DNA of 64,000 nucleotides, taken from Bacteroidia bacterium (GTDB lineage: Bacteria > Bacteroidota > Bacteroidia > Bacteroidales > Azobacteroidaceae). Under the pieces are notes generated by a model. That model did not search any database and had not been told where the DNA came from. It saw nothing but the letters and a program-made list of their open reading frames with translations. How positions within the stretch are numbered: position 1 is the stretch's first letter; every line of letters begins with the position of its first letter. This document shows, piece after piece, positions 53,567 through 63,223 of the stretch. Made by a program: the position numbers and the translations under genes. The DNA is taken from the NCBI GenBank assembly GCA_025999115.1, contig BNWW01000001.1, positions 1 through 64,000 on the forward strand, given 5' to 3'.

Positions 53567-55333
53567 TCACCGATGCCGAATGAAATCGGCTATTACATGG
53601 TATTTTTTCCAAAAGTAGAACCACCAAAAAGATTCCATTTTTTGCAAACATAATTCTTTTTTCGAATTGTATTTTTGTGTATATTCTTCCAATGCGGATG
53701 GTGCGCAGGTTAAGAGAATGTTGTTGATGCGTTGCGTATGAAAATCATCGGTTTCATACATTCGGGAAAACCATGTGTGCAGCAGAAACGGTTGGTCGTT
53801 TGGATCTTTCAGCAAGGTGGTAAAACCATCGGTATGTTCTTCTGCATTCAGATACAACACTTTGAAATTTTGGCTAATCCAGACAAAGAACGGCTCAAAT
53901 GGCTCGCAATACCGGTATGTATAATTTGTTTTCAATAAATGTACCGGCGTTTTTTGTTCATATTCCGGCTGATGTTCTTTGTATTTTCGTATGGCTTTTT
54001 TGGAAAAAGCCGAACGGAGTTTTTTGACATGAATAATATTGAAAAACGGATTGACAACCAAGGGATTCTGCTGTCTGACCGGTAAAACACCGCCGTCCGG
54101 CATTCCGCATAAATCAATATCATTGGCTATGCAATAGTTTAGCAGAGCCAATAATCGCTCGTTGTTGTAAATAAATGCGTCTTCGTCGATATTAATCACA
54201 TAATCCACATCGCGTTTCAAAAGCTGGTAAAGGTATGACTCTGCGGTAGTATTTGTCAGTCTTATTCTTTTGAAAGGAAGTTGAATGGTCGATTGGGACA
54301 AATGATATAATTTCCGGTTCATCGAACGGGTAACGATTTCTATCTTGTAATCCGACAATTGATTTCCCTCTCCCTGCATATTGGTGTTTTTAAAACGACC
54401 CCACAAAAATAAAATAAAATCTTTTACCACAAATTCGATTTTTCGATTATTCCCTTTCCATACGGCGGTTTTATATAAGTTATTGATTCCGGATTTTTGT
54501 TTTTGAATAAAATCCCCGTCAAAATTGTTTTTTATCAGTGATTTAAGAAAATAAATTCGCGATTGTTCCAAATAAGAAGAAATAGCCGGATGACGGTTGA
54601 ATACATTTTCCGCAATCGACCAATTGATTATTTTTTCTAAAACAAAATAAAAGTTTTCGATGTTTTTTTTCGACTTTTTTTGTGTAATCGAATTTCCCTG
54701 AATATGGTAAATGTATGTTTGTGAATGACTTACTGCCATTGTTTCGGCCGTTATCGCCAATTGAAAAGACCATAAATTGTCTTCATGCAAAATACCTTCT
54801 TCAAACCACAATTGTTTCTCCATGAAAAATTCGCGCCGGATTAATTTATTCCAAGCCATTTCATACCATTGCTTGTTTAAAAACGCATTAAAAATCAGAC
54901 TATTGCCTTGATAAAAACCGTCTTTTAGAAGCAAAAGCGGATAAGCGTTTCGTTTGTTGCCAATCACTTGGATTTCGCCAATCACAAAATCGACGGTTTG
55001 ATTTTGAACAAGCGCCGCCAAAATTTCCAAACTATCGGGGGGAAGTGCATCGTCGCTATCCATGAAAAATAGATAATCGCCGGTAGCGGCTTTCACACCG
55101 GTATTTCTTGCGGCCGATAAACCCCGGTTTCCCGAATGACGAGCTGTTTTTACCGCTTCCCGTCGCGGATGGTTTTCCAATAGCGTCGCCGCGATTTCCA
55201 TGCTGTTATCGGGACTTGCATCATCGACCAAAATATATTCAATATTCGAATAACTTTGATTCAAAGCCGACAGCAAACAACGTTCGATGTATTGTTCTAC
55301 GTTGTAAATGGGAATGATAATGGATATTTTCAT
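53567..55333 (-). CDS. Two-domain glycosyltransferase (GT2 plus second GT-A-like domain)
   Basis: 588 residues. N-terminal GT2 domain (1-~300): ISIIIPIYNVEQYIERCLLS, EYILVDDASPDNSMEIA, DYLFFMDSDDALPPDSLE and HEDNLWSFQLA. C-terminal domain (~330-588) looks like another GT-A fold: SQSTIQLPFKRIRLTNTTAE, DYVINIDEDAFIYNNERLLA (DxD-like) and GMPDGGVLPVRQQNPLVVNP. The ATG at 55333 (MKISIIIP) is preferred to 55354, since it follows the upstream gene stop directly. Last gene of the surface-glycan operon. Donor sugars unknown. Confidence 0.87.
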   Translation of the reverse strand: MKISIIIPIYNVEQYIERCLLSALNQSYSNIEYILVDDASPDNSMEIAATLLENHPRREAVKTARHSGNRGLSAARNTGVKAATGDYLFFMDSDDALPPDSLEILAALVQNQTVDFVIGEIQVIGNKRNAYPLLLLKDGFYQGNSLIFNAFLNKQWYEMAWNKLIRREFFMEKQLWFEEGILHEDNLWSFQLAITAETMAVSHSQTYIYHIQGNSITQKKSKKNIENFYFVLEKIINWSIAENVFNRHPAISSYLEQSRIYFLKSLIKNNFDGDFIQKQKSGINNLYKTAVWKGNNRKIEFVVKDFILFLWGRFKNTNMQGEGNQLSDYKIEIVTRSMNRKLYHLSQSTIQLPFKRIRLTNTTAESYLYQLLKRDVDYVINIDEDAFIYNNERLLALLNYCIANDIDLCGMPDGGVLPVRQQNPLVVNPFFNIIHVKKLRSAFSKKAIRKYKEHQPEYEQKTPVHLLKTNYTYRYCEPFEPFFVWISQNFKVLYLNAEEHTDGFTTLLKDPNDQPFLLHTWFSRMYETDDFHTQRINNILLTCAPSALEEYTQKYNSKKELCLQKMESFWWFYFWKKYHVIADFIRHR

Positions 55334-55335
55334 AA

Positions 55336-56217
55336 TTAATTTAATAAAATCCAATCGCTTGGATAAATATGGGGTGTTTCTGCTTTTTTAATAAATCGAG
55401 AAGGCGCAATCACGATTTTTGCTTTGTTTTCGTTCAACCAAGCTCCCCACCAACTAAAAGTGCTGTTAGCAATAATATTATGTTTGCATTTCGACATCAA
55501 ACACATATCTTCCCAAGAGTTAATTCCTTGATTCCAATCTACATAAATGGCATTGGAAAGCGGAATATTTTCTTTTACCCATTCGGGCTCATCAGAGAAA
55601 AACACAAAATACGCATCAGCTATTTTATTATTAATCAAATCAATGGACTTGATATAATAATCTTTATTGCAGATTGCATTATTAAAATCTTTATCAAAAA
55701 AATCACCTCGCCGGATATGAACGGACACACTTTCGACTGCTTGAATTTTTGCCGATAATGATTGAGATTGGCCGGATAATTTAAGTCTATCGAATGAAAA
55801 TGCACTTCTTATTTCTTTTTCCAAGGAAGTAAAATAAAGAGAAGTTTGCCAAAATCCGAAATATAAAACCCGGCCGTCACGTGGTATCAAGTAATCGTAG
55901 TCGTAGTGCGAATCTCCTTTTTCTTGAATGATATTAATTTTGGTGAGTTTTACGACCTTTAATAGAACATTGGAAATCGTTTTATAATATTTTTTCTTTT
56001 TAAAAATCAGTAATTTCCTGATTATGCGTACATACCAAGAGGAATTGTCGGATTTAATTCCGAATAATCTTTCCAATTCAAAGCCGTTATGCGTTCCTTC
56101 CCGGTGAATGGAATAAAGATTAATATGCACATCAAACGACCGTTGTTTCTTTGCCAGATAAAAAGCGTACTGAAACATTTGGTTTCCTAATCCTCCTGAA
56201 AAAACAATGATTTCCAT
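55336..56217 (-). CDS. Alpha-1,2-fucosyltransferase (GT11)
   Basis: 293 residues with all family motifs: VFSGGLGNQMFQYAFYLAKK at the start, SVHIRRGDFFDKDF (GDP-fucose binding HxRRGD), and IIANSTFSWWGAWLNENKAK. Transfers L-fucose from GDP-fucose to a galactose-type acceptor in a surface glycan. Part of the minus-strand glycan operon (2-10 bp gaps on either side). Confidence 0.92.
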   Translation of the reverse strand: MEIIVFSGGLGNQMFQYAFYLAKKQRSFDVHINLYSIHREGTHNGFELERLFGIKSDNSSWYVRIIRKLLIFKKKKYYKTISNVLLKVVKLTKINIIQEKGDSHYDYDYLIPRDGRVLYFGFWQTSLYFTSLEKEIRSAFSFDRLKLSGQSQSLSAKIQAVESVSVHIRRGDFFDKDFNNAICNKDYYIKSIDLINNKIADAYFVFFSDEPEWVKENIPLSNAIYVDWNQGINSWEDMCLMSKCKHNIIANSTFSWWGAWLNENKAKIVIAPSRFIKKAETPHIYPSDWILLN

Positions 56218-56227
56218 GTTAAATAAG

Positions 56228-57046
56228 TTATTTTTTTGTCAATTCAAATATAGCGCAACCCATACGGCATCCGAAATTATCCGCCAAACCGGCATCGGAA
56301 ATTTGAACATTTTCATGCAATGTATTCTTGTCGTCGATGTATGAAAAGAGGTCGATTTCGTAATAGGGTGTAAGCATTTCCAATAAATATTTTAATGAGA
56401 ATACGCGATGGGCATGAAATTCTGTCCGTTGTTTTCCCATGGGAACGGAAAAATAGAATTTTCCTTTTTGCTTGAGCATTTTATAGATATTCAGAAATCC
56501 CAATAAATATCCGTCATAACAAATATCATCGCCATAGCGCCCCAAACCAAAATGTTCAAGTGCATGCAAACTTGAAATTGAATCCGTACATTCGAAATGT
56601 TCTTCACTCAAATTCATCAAGTCGCATTGTTGGAATTGCACATTAGGGATTGTAATTTGCATCGGGCGAATATCATAAATTTCTATTTCCCGGTAAGAAG
56701 CCACGTGTGCTACAAAACCATCAATCCGGCTTCCGATGTCGATATGCTTTACCGGTTTATTTTGAAATATTCGTTGTGCGACATACAGATCTTGAAAAAA
56801 ATAATGAAAACACAAATCCCCTGCATTATCTTCTTTGTCTTCGTAATACACTTCCATTTTGGTAACCGGAAATGCAACGGCGGATTTTTGCGCTTGTTGA
56901 TTGTATCGCTTCTGCTGTTTTTTCAGTTTAAAATATCTCGTAAAAGAGAAATGACCTGTTGTCGTGACTGAGAAACCGAAATAAAGATAGAAATACTTCA
57001 TCAGTTCCCGTCGAACTTTTTTGAAAAAATGACGGTTAAGTCCCAT
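56228..57046 (-). CDS. DUF268 protein (methyltransferase-like)
   Basis: 272 residues. HIDIGSRIDGFVAHVASYRE, EIYDIRPMQITIPNVQFQQC, SISSLHALEHFGLGRYGDDI and GKFYFSVPMGKQRTEFHAHR match DUF268, a Rossmann-type family found in glycan clusters, related to SAM-dependent methyltransferases. Enzymatic role unproven. In the middle of the glycan operon. Confidence 0.85.
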   Translation of the reverse strand: MGLNRHFFKKVRRELMKYFYLYFGFSVTTTGHFSFTRYFKLKKQQKRYNQQAQKSAVAFPVTKMEVYYEDKEDNAGDLCFHYFFQDLYVAQRIFQNKPVKHIDIGSRIDGFVAHVASYREIEIYDIRPMQITIPNVQFQQCDLMNLSEEHFECTDSISSLHALEHFGLGRYGDDICYDGYLLGFLNIYKMLKQKGKFYFSVPMGKQRTEFHAHRVFSLKYLLEMLTPYYEIDLFSYIDDKNTLHENVQISDAGLADNFGCRMGCAIFELTKK

Positions 57047-57083
57047 ATTATTTATTTTTTAGTGATTTTAAAATTACTTCTTT

Positions 57084-58025
57084 TTATGTCCACTGCCAAA
57101 TCCACATCAAACAATCGTCCGAATCAACTCCGAAAGAGGTATCTTTTGGCCGGCGCACTCCTAAAAATAGCCCTAAATTGGAACTAAAAGTACCAATGAA
57201 AATATTCGCTCTATTTAATATTTCCATAGAAGCGAAGAACGTTTCGAACTGTTTCTTTTTATGTTCTTTACTCTGTTTGATGAAATTTTTATGAAAATAG
57301 CCTTTTTCATTTGGATTGCATAAAGTCGAAATATCCCAGTCATTAAATGAAGAATGGAAGTGATTAATAACCTCATAATTATCCGTCAAAACAAATGCAT
57401 TTTTCAGGATGGACTTCTCTTCTGCCTTTTCAACATAATCGGATACATTTAATAATTCCGCTTCCGTGTATTTATCGCCCGAACGGATATGAAAACCGAT
57501 ATAATGTTCCGGCAAGTGCAAGGAAGCAGTCAACTGATCAATGATATTTTGAGTATTTTGATTGTATTTCCAAGTCAAATCCACCAAAACAGGAAGCGCT
57601 TCCCGCAGACCGCCTTTTATCCCCAATTCGGGAATATCAAACTGCTTCCTCACAAAGGTTTTACCTCTGAAACAGGGAAATAATTCAAAAGTCAAATACG
57701 TATTTTTATGGAATAAATGATAAATTAAGATTTGCGGTTTGATTTTCTTTTTCCAATCGGCATTACTCGGATTTTGTTTGTGATGAAAATGACCGGTTTC
57801 CTCTTCGCAAAACGGCAAAAAGTAATCCGTCCAGCCTTTATCATACCCAAAATTGGCATCTTTGGAATACAACACAAATTTTATTTTATTGTCCAAGCAA
57901 TAGAGCATGGCCAAAATCATACTCACATATTCGTAATAAAAGCCACCAAAGATGCCTATGTGAAAAATCAATTTCTTCTTCGTAAAAGAATTATTTAACC
58001 GGGTGTATCTTTCTGATAAATTCAT
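57084..58025 (-). CDS. Putative fucosyltransferase-like glycosyltransferase (GT-B, HxRxGD type)
   Basis: 313 residues. N-terminal FHIGIFGGFYYEYVSMILAM, C-terminal GFHIRSGDKYTEAELLNVSD and FIGTFSSNLGLFLGVRR. The HIRxGDK motif and the IGTxSSNLGLF donor segment recall GT23/NodZ-FUT8-type and protein O-fucosyltransferases. Similarity is by motif only, so the sugar is not certain. Overlaps the upstream gene by ATGA. Confidence 0.65.
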   Translation of the reverse strand: MNLSERYTRLNNSFTKKKLIFHIGIFGGFYYEYVSMILAMLYCLDNKIKFVLYSKDANFGYDKGWTDYFLPFCEEETGHFHHKQNPSNADWKKKIKPQILIYHLFHKNTYLTFELFPCFRGKTFVRKQFDIPELGIKGGLREALPVLVDLTWKYNQNTQNIIDQLTASLHLPEHYIGFHIRSGDKYTEAELLNVSDYVEKAEEKSILKNAFVLTDNYEVINHFHSSFNDWDISTLCNPNEKGYFHKNFIKQSKEHKKKQFETFFASMEILNRANIFIGTFSSNLGLFLGVRRPKDTSFGVDSDDCLMWIWQWT

Positions 58026-58864
58026 GATTTTTTAAAAATAGTTTGCATTCCTGTTTTTCCCATTTTTCCGTGAATATAACCCATGATTAGGCCTTTCATT
58101 TTCGCTTGTTTATCCGTTTCAAAAAACACAACAAGAAACAAGCGTTTGTAGAGATTGTAAAAAAGATACGGATTGTGTTCGGAATATTGTTTCCGGACTA
58201 AAAGATGGTTTCTGATAAAGTAATAGGATCTCAATGCCGAACGTTCGTGGAAAGCAGCAATAGAAATGTTTAAAAATTTATATTGCTTTTGAGGATATCC
58301 CAACCGGTGAACCAAGAAAGCAGGTGTTACAATTTTAGTCGAAATTCCATTGTTTTTAGCACGATAAAAAAAATCAGTATCAATTCCATCCACAATTAAA
58401 TCTTCTCGAAAGAATCCAATTTCATCAAAAATAGCGATAGGGTAGAGGGAGCCTGATTGAATACTGGCGCCTGCATCAATAAAAGTATCTTGTATTTTAT
58501 GAATTTGCTCTCCATAAATCATATAATTGGGCGAAAAGATGGTTTTTTCATTCATTTTTTCTACCATAGAAATATATTTTGAAAAATGGTCATGCTCAAA
58601 GCAACTGTCTTGATCCATCGTCAGCAAATGAGTAAATCCATTGGCTTTAGCGTACTTAGCCGCTTCGTTCAAAGCTTTTCCAATGCCTGCATTGGCGCCG
58701 TTTCCCATTTTTATTATTTTCGGATTTACAGGAATATCAACAGCGAATGAAGCAGGCGAATTTTCCCAAACAATGAGTTGGGCCACTCCTTCAATATACG
58801 AGTTGATATTGCCGGCAAGCGTATCGTCCGGATAATATAAAATAACAATACCTAAAAGTTTCAT
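58022..58864 (-). CDS. GT2 glycosyltransferase, rhamnosyltransferase-like
   Basis: 280 residues. LLGIVILYYPDDTLAGNINS, LIVWENSPA, NAGIGKALNEAAKYAKANGF, HLLTMDQDSCFE (DxD) and FFREDLIVDGIDTDFFYRAK follow the RfbN/WsaF-type rhamnosyltransferase pattern of GT2. Rhamnose is plausible since rfbD is present, but the donor is inferred. Within the glycan operon. Confidence 0.83.
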   Translation of the reverse strand: MKLLGIVILYYPDDTLAGNINSYIEGVAQLIVWENSPASFAVDIPVNPKIIKMGNGANAGIGKALNEAAKYAKANGFTHLLTMDQDSCFEHDHFSKYISMVEKMNEKTIFSPNYMIYGEQIHKIQDTFIDAGASIQSGSLYPIAIFDEIGFFREDLIVDGIDTDFFYRAKNNGISTKIVTPAFLVHRLGYPQKQYKFLNISIAAFHERSALRSYYFIRNHLLVRKQYSEHNPYLFYNLYKRLFLVVFFETDKQAKMKGLIMGYIHGKMGKTGMQTIFKKS

Positions 58865-58867
58865 AAT

Positions 58868-59815
58868 TTACAATTTGTTGTTTTTTTCAATCACAAAACA
58901 AGCTTGATCGCCATCATTTAAACGATTTAATTCCTTTGCTTTTTTACTAAATAAGCGCAAGTCTTTTTTTGATAATGTTTTCATATTTTCGCACCTATTG
59001 CCATTTATAGAATAATATTCAGAAATCGCAAATGGATAATTGATAGAGTCGTATTTTACCTCTTTTATTTTTAGTCCATTCATTTGAACCAGGAGAGCAA
59101 TACTACTAATAGAGTGCAAGAAAAAATGACGAGGCGCATCCACTTGAACCCAATTCATTTGATATTTGCGCCATAAATAGCAATCCACTACGGGGATTCG
59201 GATGATCAATAAACCATCGTCGGACAAAAGTTCTGTCAATTTTGACATGATAGCTGATGGATTGCTCATGTGCTCAAAAGAATGATGAAGCATAATCAAA
59301 TCAAAATTTTCATGTAGGTCAAAAATTTCTTTTTTATACAATTTGACAGTATCAAAATAGGTTATATCCTCCTTTAAATACGGATCTATACCCGCTAAAT
59401 TGCGAAATCCCCATTGGTGCATTTTGACTAATAGTTCTCCGATTCCACATCCGACGTCTAATATCTTTGAATTATAATTGAATTGCCCATTAGTTAAATA
59501 AAAATGGAGATCTCTGTACCGAGCTCGATAGAGTCTTGCTATCCAACCAATGGGTTTGAATTTTCCCAAACGGGACTGAATGGCATTTTTTAACAGATAA
59601 TTGGCAAGTTTAGTTTTCAGTTTTACGTTTTCAACATGAAAGGAATAATAATTCTCCGGATAGTATTTTCCCATATCGTCCGGTATTTCTGCAATTTGGA
59701 GGCAACCACATTTGGCGCATTTAAAATACAAAAATTCATCGCCCATGCCAAAATTCATCTCTTTTCCGAGATAGGATGAATTCCAATTGGTATTCCCACA
59801 TATTTTACATTTCAT
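58868..59815 (-). CDS. Class I SAM-dependent methyltransferase with zinc-ribbon start
   Basis: 315 residues. N-terminal CKICGNTNW and CAKCGCLQ form a zinc-ribbon knuckle. The methyltransferase domain has SKILDVGCGIGELLVKMHQW (SAM site), LIMLHHSFEHMSNPSAIMSK and DDGLLIIRIPVVDCYLW. Such proteins methylate or cap sugars in surface glycans. Overlaps the flippase stop by ATGA. Confidence 0.87.
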   Translation of the reverse strand: MKCKICGNTNWNSSYLGKEMNFGMGDEFLYFKCAKCGCLQIAEIPDDMGKYYPENYYSFHVENVKLKTKLANYLLKNAIQSRLGKFKPIGWIARLYRARYRDLHFYLTNGQFNYNSKILDVGCGIGELLVKMHQWGFRNLAGIDPYLKEDITYFDTVKLYKKEIFDLHENFDLIMLHHSFEHMSNPSAIMSKLTELLSDDGLLIIRIPVVDCYLWRKYQMNWVQVDAPRHFFLHSISSIALLVQMNGLKIKEVKYDSINYPFAISEYYSINGNRCENMKTLSKKDLRLFSKKAKELNRLNDGDQACFVIEKNNKL

Positions 59816-61251
59816 TTTCTTTTCAATAAAAAATTTATACTTTCTTTAAATATAATTGCATGACTTAATTGCAAGACGACCACATAAAGCGCAACAGAAA
59901 TAGCGATTTTAAGCGAGATTAAAGCGTACAAATTTACTATATTTTTTGTTAATAACCATGCTATGAAAAAACAGCCGAGCGTTATTAACAAATAAGGTAA
60001 AATGTCCTTTAATACATATTTTAATTGCAAGCCAATGAGTTTATTTACAAAATATTGCCAAATTAATAAGCTGAAAAAATTGATTGAGAGGAAGCCGATA
60101 ACCATTGGAAATATGCCGAACGGATACATTAAAAATACAACCAACAGTTGCAACAAACCGGTAATCATCATGCCATACATAAATAGATTGGATTTGCTAT
60201 GTGTAAAAATTAAATTGGTGTACAAAGTGGACAGAAATATAAAAGCGCCCCAAATGCAGAATAATTGCAGGAAAGGCACACTTTCCAACCATTTTTCACC
60301 AATGGTAAGCACAATAAATTCGCGTCCTACAAAAGCCAAGCCAAGCATCAAAGGAAAAGAAACAAAAGCGCCAAACCGGATTAACTTCCGTAAGATATTC
60401 ACTTGCCTGTTTTTATCTTCATTCACGTGAACTAAAACCGGTTGAGAAACGGAATTCATCATGCCTGCTATAAATAGATTCCCCATCCCCATCCATTTTT
60501 GTCCCTGGTTATAAATTCCTACCTGTTCCACACTATAAAATTTACCAAAAATAACTGAAAAAATATTGCTGTTTATGATTGAAAAAATATTGGTTACAAA
60601 CAATTTCATACTAAAAGAAAACATCTGTTTCAAAGGAGAAAAATCAAATAATAGACTGGGTTTCCATGGTGCAAAAATAAATGTCAGAATGTTTCCTAAT
60701 GCAAGTTGCAGAACGGTTTGTACCGCGAGCGCCCAATACGCATATCCTTTTAACGCTAAAAGTAAACTAACCGAGAGAGAAATGAGTAGCGCAATGAGAC
60801 AAATAATTGACTGTTGCTTGACCATCAATTTTTTAAACATCACTGTCGAAGAAGCTGTTCCTATGCCGCCCATCACAAAACCAAGGAATAAAAACCGGGA
60901 TAAATTTGTCAATTCCGGCTGTTTGTAAAACCGGGCAATCAGCGGAGCGCAAAAGAAAAGCGCCACATACAGCCCCAATCCTACGAAAACGGTAAACCAA
61001 AAAACGGCATTGTAATCTTTATGAGTAGCCTCTTTTTTATTGGTTAACGCTACCGCAAATCCGCTGTTAACAATGGTGGCGGCAATGCCGGTAAAAATAG
61101 CCAATACACCTACCATGCCATAATCCGTTTGATTCAAAGTACGGGCTAAGTAAATACCAAATACTACATTAAGCAACTGCTGGACGCCATTGCTGATGCC
61201 TCCCCAAAGAAGTCCGTTTGCTGTTTTTTGTTTGAGAGTTGATTCCGCCAT
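59812..61251 (-). CDS. Polysaccharide flippase (Wzx/MOP family)
   Basis: 479 residues with about 12-14 helices. Start QKTANGLLWGGISNGVQQLL and FGIYLARTLNQTDYGMVGVL are typical of RfbX/Wzx-type flippases; FSFSMKLFVTNIFSIINSNI is a later helix. It moves lipid-linked glycan repeats across the inner membrane. First gene of the minus-strand operon, so the cluster may make an O-antigen or exopolysaccharide; no wzy polymerase is obvious. Confidence 0.9.
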   Translation of the reverse strand: MAESTLKQKTANGLLWGGISNGVQQLLNVVFGIYLARTLNQTDYGMVGVLAIFTGIAATIVNSGFAVALTNKKEATHKDYNAVFWFTVFVGLGLYVALFFCAPLIARFYKQPELTNLSRFLFLGFVMGGIGTASSTVMFKKLMVKQQSIICLIALLISLSVSLLLALKGYAYWALAVQTVLQLALGNILTFIFAPWKPSLLFDFSPLKQMFSFSMKLFVTNIFSIINSNIFSVIFGKFYSVEQVGIYNQGQKWMGMGNLFIAGMMNSVSQPVLVHVNEDKNRQVNILRKLIRFGAFVSFPLMLGLAFVGREFIVLTIGEKWLESVPFLQLFCIWGAFIFLSTLYTNLIFTHSKSNLFMYGMMITGLLQLLVVFLMYPFGIFPMVIGFLSINFFSLLIWQYFVNKLIGLQLKYVLKDILPYLLITLGCFFIAWLLTKNIVNLYALISLKIAISVALYVVVLQLSHAIIFKESINFLLKRK

Positions 61252-61281
61252 TATTCAATTAAATTTTTCTTCGAATTTTCG

Positions 61282-61978
61282 TTATACTTGCTTTTTGTTA
61301 AATTCTACATTTAATTTCAAAAACTCCCCTTTTTCCGTTAAACAATAACGTTGCTTTGGATGGTTGGGATTGGAAAATTCCGGCGTTATATATCCTCCTT
61401 CCAAAGAATGGATTAACTGGTGCGGTAACTGGTGCGGTAACTTCATTATTTCCTTTTATTTCTTTACGCCAAAACACAGTCACAAAATCGACGCCATATT
61501 CATCAAAATTTGGCTGTCGAAGTCCAAGTTTTTCACATTCTTCCACAATCATTTTTGTGCCTGTTCCCATTTGTTCTATCGAACCGCGTAAATACATTGG
61601 AGTTGCTATCAGTGGATTACGCGGGCGGGAAAAATGCTTTCCGCTCAACATTTCAAGAGTCAAATCAGCCGGCAAATGCCCTGGATTACTGATTTCGAGC
61701 CTGTCTTTGAACAGCATGACCTGTACGCTGCCGTTGCTGTTGTAGCCGCGGTGGCAAATGGCATTAACAATTGCTTCTGTTACGGCTAACAAAGGAAGTT
61801 CGGGATTGGTAACTTTTTCGCCTCTAATTAAACTCAAATGTGTTAGAACTTCCTTTGTTTTTAATTCATCTTTATCGGCAAATGATTTGCGAACCAATTC
61901 TTTTTCTACTTTTTGAACACTACTTATAAAAATGTGAATTCTGTCCATTTCTCTTATATATAGGCTACCGGTACACAA
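61282..61978 (-). pseudogene. AlbA/RecG-like HATPase protein, N-terminally truncated with a frameshifted tail
   Basis: From about 61948, DRIHIFISSVQKVEKELVRK, PLLAVTEAIVNAICHRGYNS, RLEISNPGHLPADLTLEMLS and EQMGTGTKMIVEECEKLGL belong to the HATPase_c_4 part of AlbA_2-type ATP-binding proteins. The N-terminal AlbA domain is missing, replaced by the end of the DUF4143 gene. The tail changes frame: GGYITPEFSNPNHPKQRYCL and TEKGEFLKLNVEFNKKQV (to 61282) is the winged-helix end, with its middle deleted near APVTAPV. Confidence 0.72.
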
Positions 61979-63159
61979 TCTACCTCTTTTGTTAAAGGCA
62001 ATAAGTTATTATACATACAAACCAGAGAACCTTTGCCTCGCTTCAATTGGGCATCGTCTATTTTGGAGAAATGCTCAATATCGCTGGTCGAAGGCTTGGC
62101 TGTCCGTTTTATTTCCACAGGATAAAGCGTGCCGTCTTGCTCAATAATTACATCAATCTCATTTTTTTCTTTATCACGATAAAAATAGATAGTGGGTTCT
62201 TTTCCTGCATTCCAATAGGATTTCAGTATTTCCGATACGACGTATGTTTCAAAAATAGCGCCACTCATTGCGCCTGTTTGCAAGGTTTCAACCGACTTCC
62301 AACCGCACAGATAAACACAAAGTCCGGTATCAAGAAAGTAGAGTTTGGGCGTTTTTATTTGCCTGTTGGACAGATTTTTGTAATAGGGCTTCAAAATATA
62401 AATCAATCCCGACGTTTCCAAAAGTGAAATCCACGCCTTAACGGTTTTTTCGGTAATATCCAATGAATTAGATATGTCTTTATAATTTAAAAGTTGCCCG
62501 GTTCTTGCCGCAATTACCCGGATAAATTGCAAAAAAATATGCTCATCTTCAATATTTTTCAACAACTTTATATCTCTTTCGATGTACGTTTTTAAATAGG
62601 AAGAAAAAAACAAATCCCTGTCAATATTGGGATTGGCAATCAATTTTGGGAAGGAACCATTAAAAATCAGGGTATAAACTTGATTAATATCAAACGATTC
62701 TCTGTTGTTTCCAACGATTTTATCCGGGACAAAAGGAACGGTTTCTCTTTGAAATTTTTCGGCTTGTGTTAATCCTTGCATTTCAATTACGGCAACTCTT
62801 CCTGCAAGAGATTCCGTCACGTTTTTCATCAATTCAAACGGTTGAGATCCGGTTAGCCAAAATAATCCGTCTTTTTTCTCCTTGTCAACAATAATTTTGA
62901 TATAAGGAAATAATTCGGGCGCATACTGAACTTCATCAATTAAAACAGGCGGTTTATATTGTTGCAGAAACAAATTCGGGTCGTTTTTGGCAAGATTGCG
63001 AATTTCAATATCATCCAACGAAACAATCTTACGTTCCGATTCGACACACTTTTCAAACAAGGTCGTTTTCCCGACTTGTCGCGGCCCGGTCAAAAGGACA
63101 ACGGGGAAAGTGTTAGTCGCTCGTTTAATTACCTGATATAAAGTTCGTTCGTAGTACAT
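61954..63159 (-). CDS. ATP-binding protein with DUF4143 domain
   Basis: 401 residues. AAA-like ATPase domain: VVLLTGPRQVGKTTLFEKCV (Walker A), PPVLIDEVQYAPELFPYIKI (Walker B), WLTGSQPFELMKNVTESLAG (sensor). The C-terminal DUF4143 (about 200-400) has LLKNIEDEHIFLQFIRVIAA, DTGLCVYLCGWKSVETLQTG and a PD-(D/E)XK-like NEIDVIIEQDGTLYPVEIKR. Function of the family is unknown. Intact, unlike the copy at 42400. A perfect palindrome (63174-63204) sits 14 bp upstream of the start. Confidence 0.9.
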   Translation of the reverse strand: MYYERTLYQVIKRATNTFPVVLLTGPRQVGKTTLFEKCVESERKIVSLDDIEIRNLAKNDPNLFLQQYKPPVLIDEVQYAPELFPYIKIIVDKEKKDGLFWLTGSQPFELMKNVTESLAGRVAVIEMQGLTQAEKFQRETVPFVPDKIVGNNRESFDINQVYTLIFNGSFPKLIANPNIDRDLFFSSYLKTYIERDIKLLKNIEDEHIFLQFIRVIAARTGQLLNYKDISNSLDITEKTVKAWISLLETSGLIYILKPYYKNLSNRQIKTPKLYFLDTGLCVYLCGWKSVETLQTGAMSGAIFETYVVSEILKSYWNAGKEPTIYFYRDKEKNEIDVIIEQDGTLYPVEIKRTAKPSTSDIEHFSKIDDAQLKRGKGSLVCMYNNLLPLTKEVDCVPVAYI

Positions 63160-63173
63160 AATTTATTTTGTTT

Positions 63174-63204
63174 GACCAAAATGGAATGCAATTCCATTTT
63201 GGTC
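63174..63204. promoter_or_regulatory. Perfect 14-bp palindrome at the DUF4143 ATPase promoter
   Basis: GACCAAAATGGAAT (63174-63187), loop GCA, ATTCCATTTTGGTC (63191-63204). On the minus strand a -7-like TATCTTCG (about 63213-63206) lies just upstream, so the palindrome would cover the start of transcription and the leader. Candidate operator or hairpin. Confidence 0.6.
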
Positions 63205-63223
63205 GCGAAGATACATAATTTTT

